A stretch of 64,000 nucleotides of DNA. Source: Filimonas sp. Lineage in GTDB: Bacteria > Bacteroidota > Bacteroidia > Chitinophagales > Chitinophagaceae. Below are positions 42,059 through 51,800 of this stretch, piece by piece; the stretch's first letter is position 1, and the number at the start of each line of letters is the position of its first letter. The notes under the pieces are model-generated. The model was not told the origin of the DNA and did not search any database. It worked only from the letters and a program-made list of their open reading frames with translations. The stretch spans positions 372,001-436,000 of the forward strand of contig JAFKHH010000013.1 in assembly GCA_017306865.1 (NCBI GenBank), given 5' to 3'. Made by a program: the position numbers and the translations under genes.

Positions 42059-42934
42059 ATGAAAACAACGATGGAGCAGTATCAGCAACACACGGAATTG
42101 GTTTTAGACAAGGAAATCAAAGATTCTTTTAAGCTAAACAAGCTGGAAGAAATGACCCTGGGAAATGACTATATAAGCGCTATCTATAATAGAATTTTCA
42201 TCATTTCAGAGGGTACGGGTCAACTGTGGGTTGATACAGCACAATATACAATCAGCGGAAAGGAGATATTCCTGCTTTCCAAAGGGCAGTCATATAATAT
42301 AACGAAGGGCGACAATTTGAAAGGTGTTGAAATTGTTTTTGGAGATTGTTTTTGGGAGAGAACACCCGCCAGTGCTTCTAATTGTAAGGCCTTATTGTTT
42401 AATGATGTTTCCCTTCACCAAAGAATAGGGTTGACACGAGAGGCGTTGGCTGAAATAAAGCCAGTAACAGAGACAATGCTTGCAGAATACCAACTGGATG
42501 ATTATCCCAACAAGTTAGATGTATTGGCGGCCTATTTGAAGATATTGATGATCAAACTTGCTAATATACCTGCTGATCTGCAACTGGGGATCCAGGATAA
42601 TGGAAGTGACGTGTACAGGCGCTTTCTCGAATTGGTAAGCCTTCGGTTCAGAGAGTTCAAAGAAGTGGCTTACTATGCCCAGGCACTTGCTATAACAGCC
42701 CGGAACCTTTCTGAGATCTGTAAGCAAAAGAGTGGCAAAGGCGCCAAAGAGATTATTGCCGGGCAGATCATTGCAGAGTCGAAACGCCAATTGCAATTCA
42801 CAGCAAAGCCTGTAAAAGAATTGTCGTATGAGTTTTCTTTTTCCACTCCCGAACAGTTTAGCCATTTCTTCAAAAAACACACTTTAGTATCACCGTCCGA
42901 CTTCCGGGAGCTGTATGTAAACATTGGCAAATAA
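42059..42934 (+). CDS. AraC-family regulator
   Basis: 291 residues; a second ATG four codons in is equally possible. The C-terminal HTH has YYAQALAITARNLSEICKQKSGKGAKEI and then KPVKELSYEFSFSTPEQFSHFFKKH with SPSDFREL. The N-terminal 180 residues look like an AraC cupin sensor (GTGQLWVDTAQYTISGKEIFLLS). It follows the DUF1272 gene. Repeat copy B lies 60 bp downstream. Confidence 0.87.
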   Translation: MKTTMEQYQQHTELVLDKEIKDSFKLNKLEEMTLGNDYISAIYNRIFIISEGTGQLWVDTAQYTISGKEIFLLSKGQSYNITKGDNLKGVEIVFGDCFWERTPASASNCKALLFNDVSLHQRIGLTREALAEIKPVTETMLAEYQLDDYPNKLDVLAAYLKILMIKLANIPADLQLGIQDNGSDVYRRFLELVSLRFREFKEVAYYAQALAITARNLSEICKQKSGKGAKEIIAGQIIAESKRQLQFTAKPVKELSYEFSFSTPEQFSHFFKKHTLVSPSDFRELYVNIGK

Positions 42935-42993
42935 TGCACACGTTTTAGCTGAAACAATTTTGTTGTTGAATGACCTGATCTTATCCAAACATC

Positions 42994-43064
42994 AAAAGCC
43001 CCGGCGCGTGTCCTCACGCGCCGGTTGGTAGCTGGTTCGTGAGGACACGAACCAGGGCGAAGGC
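42994..43064. repeat. Dispersed 71-bp double-hairpin repeat, copy B
   Basis: Hairpin 1: GGCGCGTG and CACGCGCC pair perfectly around TCCT. Hairpin 2: TGGTTCGTG and CACGAACCA around AGGA. The 12-mers CGTGTCCTCACG and CGTGAGGACACG are exact reverse complements, so the loops can kiss or the whole unit can refold. It differs from copy A (30353-30423) at three positions. It lies between the AraC gene and an APH-family gene. Confidence 0.85.
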
Positions 43065-43177
43065 ATTGAGGATTTGCTTTTGTTGCTTCCCGCGTTAAAA
43101 GCTGTACTGTTTGCAAGTTGCCAGGAAATACGCATTTTCAAATCTCTTATCTTACAGCGGAATTAATTGGAACGAAT

Positions 43178-44095
43178 ATGTCGAACGCGGATTATGTGGA
43201 TTTTCAGCAATTGGTCAAAGCTATTGATCCCGGCATGGAACTACTGCATGTACAGCCCCTGCATGGTGGCCTGTCTGCGCAAGCTACTGCACTGAATGTA
43301 GCATGGCAAGACGGGCGCCAGGAGAAGCTCCTGGTACGTAGGCCATCTGCCGAAGCGTTGCTGGAATATCCTGATGCCTGCGTGAACGAATTTAAACTAC
43401 TTACTTTCTTATACGCCAGCGGGCTAAAAGTGCCAAAGCCTGTGTATCTCGATAATAGCGGCAACTTTTTTGGAACACCTAATATAACGCTTGCGTTTAT
43501 AAACGGTGCAGTAGAGCTATCTCCCAAAGATGTTTCAAATTATATTCAGCAATTAGCGCTGCAAATGGCGGCGTTTCATTTACTACCGCTGACGAACGAA
43601 ATACTGGCAGTAAAAAAACGGGCGCCGGAATTGCCTGGCAGTATTGATGCAACATGCAACACGGAAGAAATAAAAACACTTGCATTGCTGCGCGATACAT
43701 GGCCGTTGCCTTCGAAAAATGCACCGGTATTGATCCACGGTGATTACTGGCCGGGGAACGTAGTATGGAAAAATGATCAGCTTGCAGCAGTTATTGATTG
43801 GGAAGATGCTGGCATCGGCGATCCGCTGCTAGACCTGGCAATAGCAAGGCTGGATATTCTGTTACTCTTCGGGCAAGAAGCCATGTCTGCATTTACGCAA
43901 GTCTATGCTGCCTCTACACAAACGGACCTGTCTACATTGCCTCATTGGGATCTATGGGCATCCACCCGGCTTATCGGAGCAGTTAGCAAGTGGGAAAGCG
44001 TCTATCCCGGGTTAGGGCGTCCCGACGTTACTGAAACTTTAATAAGAGAACGGCATCGTTATTTTATGGAGCAGGCGTTTGCGAAGATGCAATAA
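43178..44095 (+). CDS. Aminoglycoside phosphotransferase (APH)-family kinase
   Basis: 305 residues from MSNADYVDFQQLVK; the upstream TTG (43118) is too close to the repeat. Kinase-like fold: LVRRPSAEALLEYP (ATP-binding Lys region), GDYWPGNVVWKNDQ with the catalytic H-G-D-x4-N, and VIDWEDAGIGDPLLDLA with the metal-binding Asp. Such proteins phosphorylate small molecules such as aminoglycosides or sugars, or act on acyl-CoA substrates in ACAD10-like forms. No resistance-gene context is seen. Confidence 0.82.
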   Translation: MSNADYVDFQQLVKAIDPGMELLHVQPLHGGLSAQATALNVAWQDGRQEKLLVRRPSAEALLEYPDACVNEFKLLTFLYASGLKVPKPVYLDNSGNFFGTPNITLAFINGAVELSPKDVSNYIQQLALQMAAFHLLPLTNEILAVKKRAPELPGSIDATCNTEEIKTLALLRDTWPLPSKNAPVLIHGDYWPGNVVWKNDQLAAVIDWEDAGIGDPLLDLAIARLDILLLFGQEAMSAFTQVYAASTQTDLSTLPHWDLWASTRLIGAVSKWESVYPGLGRPDVTETLIRERHRYFMEQAFAKMQ

Positions 44096-44414
44096 CGTGA
44101 TCAGTTGTAAATGCAGATACCAATGTTGCTTTTGCTAAGAAAGCATACTAGTTAGCCAGTATAAGGTACACCACAACAAACAAAAATTTGTCTATTGCAA
44201 AGGATTGAAACACCTGTGCTTGCTGTAATGGATAAAATACTGCGCCTAAGACTACGTCTGGTTTTTAAAGGAAGCTATTGAACTGGCTGACTTGCCATGT
44301 AAACTCACTTATAGCAAGATGATTGGTTGCTTTCATGCAATAGTAACTGTATTATCACACACTGTATTAATAAAAATAGACATGCCGTTCAGATTAGGTA
44401 TTGATCGTAAAAAA
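44096..44414. other. Gap upstream of the GH2 gene, no gene seen
   Basis: The stretch is AT-rich with short runs (CAAACAAAAATTTGTC near 44176). I see no credible ORF, RNA or convincing promoter. A TACGTCTG box near 44250 is a one-mismatch -7 match and too weak to call. Confidence 0.3.
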
Positions 44415-46940
44415 ATGAAATCATTTCGTAAAGCAACTATCCGGGTAAGCCCGGTTATGCTGTTATTGGCAAGCCTTCAGTTACCGGCGCAAACGAATAA
44501 AGGAGTGGGGAATGCAAGTCCGCAGACTCTGCAGCCTGCATCCGCATCGGGGTCAAGACAAACTATCTTACTTGATGAAGGATGGAAATTTGTACATGCA
44601 GACATAGCGAATGCAAACGCCCCTGCGTTTAACGATAGCCAGTGGGAAACAGTAACTGTACCACATGACTGGGCCATTAAAGGACCGTTTGATAAAATGA
44701 ATGATGCGCAAACGGTAATGGTGGTAGAAGATGGCGAAAAGAAACCTTCTTTGCGCGTAGGGCGTACCGGTGGTTTGCCGTGGACAGGTGTAGGTTGGTA
44801 TCGTAAACAATTAAATATACCGGCAAGTGCAAAAGGAAAGCGTTGTTTTATAGAGTTTGATGGAGCAATGAGTCATGCAGTCGTATATCTGAATGGTAAA
44901 AAAATAGGAACATGGCCCTATGGTTATGCTTCCTTTTCATTTGAATTAACAGATGATGTTCAGTTTGGAAAGAACAATACACTCGCAGTACGCCTGGAAA
45001 ATGCAGAAGAAGCCTCCCGTTGGTATCCGGGTGCAGGCTTGTACAGGAATGTACGTCTTGTTTTTACTGAGCCGGTACATATACCGCAATGGGGCACCTA
45101 TATCACTACCCCCAGTATAAGCGATCATGAAGCAGATGTGCAGATCAAAACAACTATCCTGAACCAGTCGCAGAAGAAACAGACCGTCGTTTTGTACACT
45201 GTTGTGAACGACCCTTCAGGAAAAGCAGTTGCAACAAAAAAAGATACACTTCAAACAAAAGATAAAGCTGAGGTTACACAACACCTTACAGTAAATCATC
45301 CTTTGCGTTGGGATATAACTACACCGCGTTTATATACAGCAGTTACACAACTGGTGGTAGATGGAAAAACAACTGACAACTATACTACTTCTTTTGGTAT
45401 CCGTACAATCAGCTTTGATGCTGATCGTGGTTTTATACTAAACGGCAAACAGCAAAAGTTACAAGGTGTTTGTATGCACCATGACCTGGGGCCTTTGGGT
45501 GCTGCTGTAAATACAAGAGCTATAGAAAGGCAATTGGAAATAATGAAAGCAATGGGTTGCAACGCCATCCGCACCAGCCACAATCCGCCTGCACCGGAGC
45601 TTTTAGATCTGTGCGATAAAATGGGGTTTGTAGTAATGGATGAAGCTTTCGATGAGTGGAAAATTGCCAAGTGTAAGAACGGGTATCATTTACTCTTTGA
45701 TGAATGGGCGGAAAAAGATTTGCGTGCGATGATCAGGCGCGACCGTAATCATCCCTCCATTGTCTTATGGAGCATTGGGAACGAAGTATCTGATCAAAAG
45801 GAAAAAGAAGGTGCGAAGACCGCCCGCTTTCTTACAAACATTGCGCACGATGAAGATAGTACACGTATGGTAACGGCTGCCTTCAACAGGTTAGCAGATG
45901 CTATTAATAACGGCCTTGCAGATGCAATAGACGTAGTAGGCTTCAATTATCAATCACAGAATTACCTGAAAGTACACAAAGAACATCCGCAGTGGCGCAT
46001 TATAGGTAGCGAAACAGAATCTACTGTAAGCAGCAGGGGCGCATATAAACTGCCTGTGATGGAAAGAAAAGGTTTCAAATATGCAGACAAACAATCAAGC
46101 GCCTACGACGTAGAAATGCCTAAGTGGGGGTCGGCGCCGGATATAGAATTTAGCTGGCAAGATGCTAACCCGTTTGTTGCCGGGGCTTTTGTATGGACAG
46201 GTTTTGATTATTTGGGTGAACCTACGCCATACAATAACGATTGGCCTTCGCGCAGTTCTTATTTCGGTATTGTAGACCTGGCAGGTCTTCCCAAAGACCG
46301 GTTCTATTTATACCAAAGCAAATGGAGCGATAAACAAGTGTTGCACCTGTTGCCACACTGGAACTGGCAAGGCAAAGAAGACTCCATTGTACCGGTACAT
46401 TGTTATACATCCTATACCTCCGCAGAGTTATTCGTAAACGGGAAAAGCCAGGGTGTGCAGGTAAAAGATGCGAGCAAGCCTTATGGGCGCTACCGGCTAA
46501 CGTGGGACAATGTACGCTATCAGCCAGGAGAAATAAAAGTGGTTGCTTTTAATGAAAAAGGTAGTAAGGCAGAAACAAGTATTGTACGCACAGCAGGAGA
46601 ACCTGTAAGCCTTATGTTGACGGCAGACAGGCGCACGGTGACGGCAGATGGTAAAGACCTTTCTTTTATAACGGTACAGGCCGTAGATAAAAATGGAAAT
46701 CCTTGTCCGCTGGCTACAAACAATATTCGCTTTAGTATAAACGGTGAAGGTCTTATAAGGGGAGTATGCAATGGTGATGCTACATCTGTACAGAACATGA
46801 CTGGTAATGAAATGCAATTGTTCAATGGACGGGCAGTGGTGATTGTACAATCATCAAAGAAGACAGGGGACATTCGCCTAAGCGCTGCCAGCGATGGGAT
46901 AGCAGAAGGAAAAATTGATCTGAAGAGTGTACGTCTGTAG
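44415..46940 (+). CDS. Secreted glycoside hydrolase family 2 (beta-galactosidase-like)
   Basis: 841 residues from MKSFRKATIRVSPVMLLLAS, a signal peptide ending LPAQ. Upstream in-frame ATGs are less likely. Layout: sugar-binding jelly roll (WETVTVPHDWAIKGPF, GVGWYRKQL, RCFIEFDGAMSHAVVYLNGKK), an immunoglobulin-like domain, the TIM barrel with SHNPPAPELLDLCDKMGFVV, acid/base E457 (SIGNE) and nucleophile E533 (GSETES), and C-terminal Ig-like domains with a DUF4982-like segment. It acts in the periplasm or at the surface on beta-galactosides or glucuronides. It is monocistronic with its own terminator. Confidence 0.9.
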   Translation: MKSFRKATIRVSPVMLLLASLQLPAQTNKGVGNASPQTLQPASASGSRQTILLDEGWKFVHADIANANAPAFNDSQWETVTVPHDWAIKGPFDKMNDAQTVMVVEDGEKKPSLRVGRTGGLPWTGVGWYRKQLNIPASAKGKRCFIEFDGAMSHAVVYLNGKKIGTWPYGYASFSFELTDDVQFGKNNTLAVRLENAEEASRWYPGAGLYRNVRLVFTEPVHIPQWGTYITTPSISDHEADVQIKTTILNQSQKKQTVVLYTVVNDPSGKAVATKKDTLQTKDKAEVTQHLTVNHPLRWDITTPRLYTAVTQLVVDGKTTDNYTTSFGIRTISFDADRGFILNGKQQKLQGVCMHHDLGPLGAAVNTRAIERQLEIMKAMGCNAIRTSHNPPAPELLDLCDKMGFVVMDEAFDEWKIAKCKNGYHLLFDEWAEKDLRAMIRRDRNHPSIVLWSIGNEVSDQKEKEGAKTARFLTNIAHDEDSTRMVTAAFNRLADAINNGLADAIDVVGFNYQSQNYLKVHKEHPQWRIIGSETESTVSSRGAYKLPVMERKGFKYADKQSSAYDVEMPKWGSAPDIEFSWQDANPFVAGAFVWTGFDYLGEPTPYNNDWPSRSSYFGIVDLAGLPKDRFYLYQSKWSDKQVLHLLPHWNWQGKEDSIVPVHCYTSYTSAELFVNGKSQGVQVKDASKPYGRYRLTWDNVRYQPGEIKVVAFNEKGSKAETSIVRTAGEPVSLMLTADRRTVTADGKDLSFITVQAVDKNGNPCPLATNNIRFSINGEGLIRGVCNGDATSVQNMTGNEMQLFNGRAVVIVQSSKKTGDIRLSAASDGIAEGKIDLKSVRL

Positions 46941-46989
46941 CTACACCATTTTATTTTCCGCAGCAACACGTAATTATACATAAGCTACT

Positions 46990-47030
46990 AACAACCCCTG
47001 GGCTGGAAGCCCGGGGTTGTTTTTTTAAAA
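46990..47030 (+). terminator. Terminator of the GH2 gene
   Basis: A 14-bp stem (AACAACCCC...GGGCT against AGCCC...GGGTTGTT, with one bulged T) at 46990-47018 is followed by a run of T. It separates the GH2 gene from the sigma factor. Confidence 0.8.
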
Positions 47031-47143
47031 AGGGAATGCTTTCAAAAATTTAATACAATGACAATGAAGCAACATAGTATGGTCCGTATGCTTGGGTTAA
47101 TATTGCGGTCCTGAAGTAATGCCCACTTCAATTAATACATGTG

Positions 47144-47725
47144 ATGGAAAAGACAAAACTAACTGACGAAGAATTGTTTAACTGTATTAAACGGAATGAC
47201 GAGGACGCTTACAGGATACTTTTTAACCGTTATTGGGAAAAGTTATACCTCTTTGCCTGGCGCCGCCTCAAGTCCCGCCAGGAAGCAGAAGATGTAGTGC
47301 AGCATATATTTATGAAGATCTGGGAACAGCGGGCTGTAAGGAATATTACTTCCATGCAGTACTATTTGTTTAAATCCGTTTCTTATGAGATCATTGCTGC
47401 GCTGAAGAAAATGCTGGACAATACCACTGATATTACCACAGTAAACGAAAGTATTCTACCCATATTCAATAATATATTAGAGAAGATGAGCGTAGACGAA
47501 CTGGACAGGTTATTGGAAGACGAAATAAATAAATTACCGGGCCGTATGCAGGAAATATTTCGTCTTAGCCGCCAGCAAGGGCTTGCTATACAAGAGATAG
47601 CGATACTGCTGGAGTTGTCTGAGCAGACAGTTAAAAATCAATTGAGTAATGCCATTGCCAGGCTACGCAGGCCCATCTCCGAAGCCCTGTTTATTTCCCT
47701 TTTTTGCGAGTTAACAATTCGGTAA
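47144..47725 (+). CDS. ECF sigma factor of FecI type
   Basis: 193 residues from the ATG at 47144 (a GTG one codon upstream is in frame). Region 2: EDAYRILFNRYWEKLYLFAW and EAEDVVQHIFMKIWEQR. Region 4: LPGRMQEIFRLSRQQGLAIQEIA and LSEQTVKNQLSNAIARLR. It is the first gene of the fasciclin/TonB cluster and is followed by a FecR anti-sigma gene after 88 bp that contains a hairpin. A likely target is the downstream operon. Confidence 0.92.
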   Translation: MEKTKLTDEELFNCIKRNDEDAYRILFNRYWEKLYLFAWRRLKSRQEAEDVVQHIFMKIWEQRAVRNITSMQYYLFKSVSYEIIAALKKMLDNTTDITTVNESILPIFNNILEKMSVDELDRLLEDEINKLPGRMQEIFRLSRQQGLAIQEIAILLELSEQTVKNQLSNAIARLRRPISEALFISLFCELTIR

Positions 47726-47755
47726 TACAAACACATAGTACCAAAGTAAATTTTT

Positions 47756-47790
47756 AGGCGCTTTATGTAGGGCGCCTTTTTCTTTTTGTA
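47756..47790 (+). terminator. Hairpin with T-tract between sigma and anti-sigma genes
   Basis: AGGCGC at 47756-47761 pairs with GCGCCT at 47772-47777, followed by TTTTTCTTTTTG. It lies 31 nt after the sigma stop. Partial termination here would reduce the anti-sigma and receptor transcripts relative to the sigma factor, as an attenuator would. The effect is inferred. Confidence 0.55.
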
Positions 47791-47813
47791 TAAAAGGCAC
47801 TTTTATTATAGCA

Positions 47814-48800
47814 ATGGATAAAGAACAACTAAAGCGTATTGTAGAAAGATACCTGGACGGGCGGGCAACAGCTAAAGAGCAGAAGATTCTGGAAGCATGG
47901 ATCGTACTTGCAGAGAAGCAAAACCGTAGCCTTACGGATGAGGAAAAAAAGGTGATTGAGAAGCGGCTATGGGACCGGATCAGTCCGAATGCAAGAGCAG
48001 AATTCTCCGTAGAAAACAAGCGGGGCGTATTGCGTATGAGCAGGCACATGCTGCGCTATGCCGCTATCTGGATAGGGGTAGCAGCCGTTTGTACCAGTGC
48101 ATATCTTTTCAGGTATCCGTTGTTAGATATAGTAAATCCTATAGCGGTACATACAGAAAAAACAGGGCCTTATGATGTAAGAAAAATCACACTGCCAGAT
48201 AGCAGCGTCATAACGCTTGGTGTAAACAGTGTACTGTCGTATCCGGAAAAATACAGGGGAGAAAAGCGTTATGCCACACTTAAAGGAAAAGCATTCTTTA
48301 GCGTTACACATAACGAAGCCCTACCGTTCATTGTAGAAAGTGGAGATATGAAAGTACGTGTACTTGGCACTTCTTTCGAAGTGGAAAGTGAAGAAGATAA
48401 GAATGATGCTGAAGTAACAGTCGTAACAGGTAAAGTGCGTGTAAGTGTAAACGATCAGGCCATTGCGCTACTCACCCGCAATCAGAAAGTGACCTATCAT
48501 AAAAAAGAAATGCTGGCAGATGTAAATAAGAACATCAATGCAGCGGATCTGACTAACTGGACAAAAAATCAATTTGTATTTAATGAAACATCGCTTGCTA
48601 CAGCACTGCAGACAGTAGCAAACGTATATGGCATTACAATACAAACCAGCGAAGCCAGGCTGAAGACAACCGAAACATTCAGCGGAAGTTTTGTGTATGG
48701 CGAACGTTGGGCAGATGTGTTGGATGTCATCTGTATGTCATCCGGGCTTAAGTGGTCCCTCACCGCAAATAAAATTGTTGTGGTGAAGAAAGCCTCCTGA
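47814..48800 (+). CDS. FecR-family anti-sigma factor
   Basis: 328 residues. A cytoplasmic N-terminal anti-sigma part (LKRIVERYLDGRATAKEQKI), one membrane helix (LRYAAIWIGVAAVCTSAYLF, about 77-97), the periplasmic FecR domain with TLPDSSVITLGVNSVLSYPE and VRVLGTSFEV, then a DUF4974-type end (FNETSLATALQTVANVYG, SGSFVYGERWADVLDVIC). It receives the STN signal from the downstream receptor and releases the sigma factor. It is the second gene of the signalling cascade. Confidence 0.93.
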   Translation: MDKEQLKRIVERYLDGRATAKEQKILEAWIVLAEKQNRSLTDEEKKVIEKRLWDRISPNARAEFSVENKRGVLRMSRHMLRYAAIWIGVAAVCTSAYLFRYPLLDIVNPIAVHTEKTGPYDVRKITLPDSSVITLGVNSVLSYPEKYRGEKRYATLKGKAFFSVTHNEALPFIVESGDMKVRVLGTSFEVESEEDKNDAEVTVVTGKVRVSVNDQAIALLTRNQKVTYHKKEMLADVNKNINAADLTNWTKNQFVFNETSLATALQTVANVYGITIQTSEARLKTTETFSGSFVYGERWADVLDVICMSSGLKWSLTANKIVVVKKAS

Positions 48801-48898
48801 ATATTCATATAAAGGTCACTGCAACATAAGCAAGTGATAATTTTTTTCAGCTAAAACTGGAAGCGGCACCGCTTTCTCATTAATAAACCAAAATAGAA

Positions 48899-51800
48899 AT
48901 GCAAAAGGAATTACTGCTTGGATGTAGGCACAAGCGACAATCAATGCAGCAGTATGTTTTAAAGCTGCTACTACTACTGATTGTTGTAATGCCAGTCACA
49001 CGAATTTGCGCACAGCAACCAGGTTCGAAGGTTGTATCCGTACAGTTTAAAGAAGAAGACATCTTAACCTGTCTTAAAAAAGTAGAAGCGGCCTCTGGCC
49101 AGAATATTTATTACCAGCCGAGCGAGTTAAAACCAATTACCAAAAAGTACAGCGCCGTTTTTACAGAAAAGCCATTGCGTACTGTACTTGCTACATTATT
49201 GCAGGGAACAGGTTTTGAGTGGCAGGAGGTAAATAATAAAATTGTAATCAGGAAAAAAGAACGGGCAGCGGAAAAGGAAAACCTGGCAACAGAAGAAAAC
49301 AAACCCTGGTTTATAAAAGGCAAAATAACCGATGAGAAAAACAAGCCCATGAGCGGCGTATCGGTAAATGTGAAGGGAAATAAGAATGGCATTGTTTCAG
49401 GAGACGACGGAAGCTTTATTATTAAAGCTACTTCCGCTAACCCTGTACTGGTATTTAGTCATACAGGCTATGGAAAAAAAGAGTATCCTGTTACGGACAG
49501 CAGCGAGTTGTCTGTAACTATGTTGCCCGGTGAGGTCTCCCTGGGAGAAGTAACGGTATCTGTAAAAAAGAGACTGAACACAGAATCAGCCGTATTGATA
49601 GAGCGTAAAAACTCGGCTATCATTTCCGATGCTATTTCTGCACAGCAGATAGAACGCACGGCCAGCATTACTACCACGCAGGCATTGCAACGCGTGTCAG
49701 GCGTAACCGTTACAGACGATAAGTATGTAGCCATTCGCGGCTTAGGCGATAGAAGTGTAATAGGCCAGTTAAATGGCATCCGTTTGGCATCTTCCGATCC
49801 GGATCGCAGCACCATTCCTTTAGACCTGATACCTGCAAGTTTGCTGGATAACATTACCATCTACAAAAGCATTACGCCGGATAAGCCCGCGGATGCAGCG
49901 GCTGGTATAGTGGAGTTGAAAACGAAATCAATTCCTGCAAAGCAGACGTTTGTATTCTCTGCACAAACAGGTATGAATACGCGCGCAGGCAATATGGTAA
50001 ATAGTTTTTACAACAGCGATATGGGTTTCTTTGGTAATAAAGTAAAAGAGAAAGGCCTTACCCCAGAGTTCCAGGCGCTCTCTGCGCAATACCCCGGCGG
50101 ATTAAAAGATATTCAACGTAAAATAGCAGATAGCCGTAACGATCCTGCAATGCTGGCAGAAGCAAACAGGATCAACAACATCATGCATACGTTCGACCCT
50201 GTGTTGACCACCCGTTATAAAACAGCGCCTTTAAACCAGAACTATTCAGTTACGTATGGTGATAATTTTACCGTCTTCAAAAAACACCAGGTAGGTTTAA
50301 TCTTAGGTGGTAACTATTATAGCAGAACAAATGACATCTATGAAGGTACACTTACGCAGTATAGCGTGTACCAAGGTGTATTAACAGGTAACGAAAATGT
50401 GTATAGCCCGCGCGTTATTCCCAACTATATTACACCGAACAATATAAATCTTGGCAAATACCTTAACTATAAAGAAAATACAGGGACTCAAACCTTGAAC
50501 TACGGCCTGCTTGGCGGATTGACTTACAGGTTCAATGCACAACACGAGATCAGCTTTCAATACCTGGGCAGCAGGGGGGCAGAAACGAGAGCAAGTAATC
50601 TCTATGGCGCGTATGAATATACCGGCATACCGGGAACTGTGAAAAATGTAATCTATTCCCTCAGGCAGAGTTACCGTACCCTAAATACATTTAACCTGCA
50701 GGGTGAACATAAATTTCTCAAAGGCATATACACACCACGGTTAAGTTATAACCTCGCTACATCATCCTCATCACAGGATGACCCCGACTACCGCTTTGCC
50801 AACCTGGCAGATTACAGGCCCAATGGTGGAGGTGCATACACCTCTCCGGCAGAAGTACCGAACACAACGGGTGGCTATGTAGGTACTGCGCACTTATACT
50901 CACTTGTATCCGGTTATGTAAATGGCTATGGCCCATACGGCATTATACAAGCCGATCCTAACGGAAGACGATTCAGAAAGCTGAAAGAAGATAACTACAA
51001 CTATAAAGCAGATGTAAGTGTACCATTTAAATTGCTGGGACAAAAGCAGGAATTTAAAACAGGTGTAAACTACCTGCATCGCAAAAGATCATTTGCAGAG
51101 AATGTATTGTACCTGCCAGGTTCAAATTATTCACCAAACAAAGCATTACCGATCTATGAAGCCAACGGGAACCTGGATAAACTGGTAGGGTATGACAGGA
51201 TCGGTATCAGGCCACAGTCTGGCTACAATGATGAAGGCGCACCAAGAATAGGCGGCTTTCTCTACAACATTCAAAAATCTCCGAACAACTATAAAGGTTA
51301 TTATGAAACACGTGCATTTTATGGCATGATGGACCTGCGCTTAACGGAAGCGCTTCGCCTCACAGGTGGTGTACGTTTTGAAATGACAGATATACAGGCT
51401 GCTGTAGATACTTCAAACGTGTACCTGGATGCATCTATTACTACAACAGATGCAAGTGGTAACAAGGTAAACCTGGTGTACACGGAACCCAACTCTGTTT
51501 ACAAAACAAACTATAGCCCTTTCTACTCTGCCAACCTTACGTACACGCTGAATAAAGAAATGAACTTCAGGCTGGGGTACAATAATTCACTTGCACGACC
51601 AGAGCTGCGTGAGTTAACAAACGTATTTGACTTTGATCCATTCCAATTCGCACTCATTGTAGGTAACCCGAAACTGAAAAACCAGAAAACAACAAGCTAT
51701 GATTTCCGTTGGGAATGGTTCCCTGCAAACGGAGAAGTGATTGCAGTGTCTGTTTTTTACAAAGAAATAGACAACCAGTTAACCAAAGTGTTCAAACAAA

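Noticed and set aside
44292-44414. Longer N-terminus for the GH2 enzyme
   Set aside because: It would place 41 residues with a second hydrophobic patch before a normal signal peptide; the ATG at 44415 has an A-rich leader and a better signal.
47087-47094. TATGCTTG as -7 box for the FecI-type sigma gene
   Set aside because: One mismatch to TAnnTTTG and no TTTG at -33; not enough to list as a promoter.
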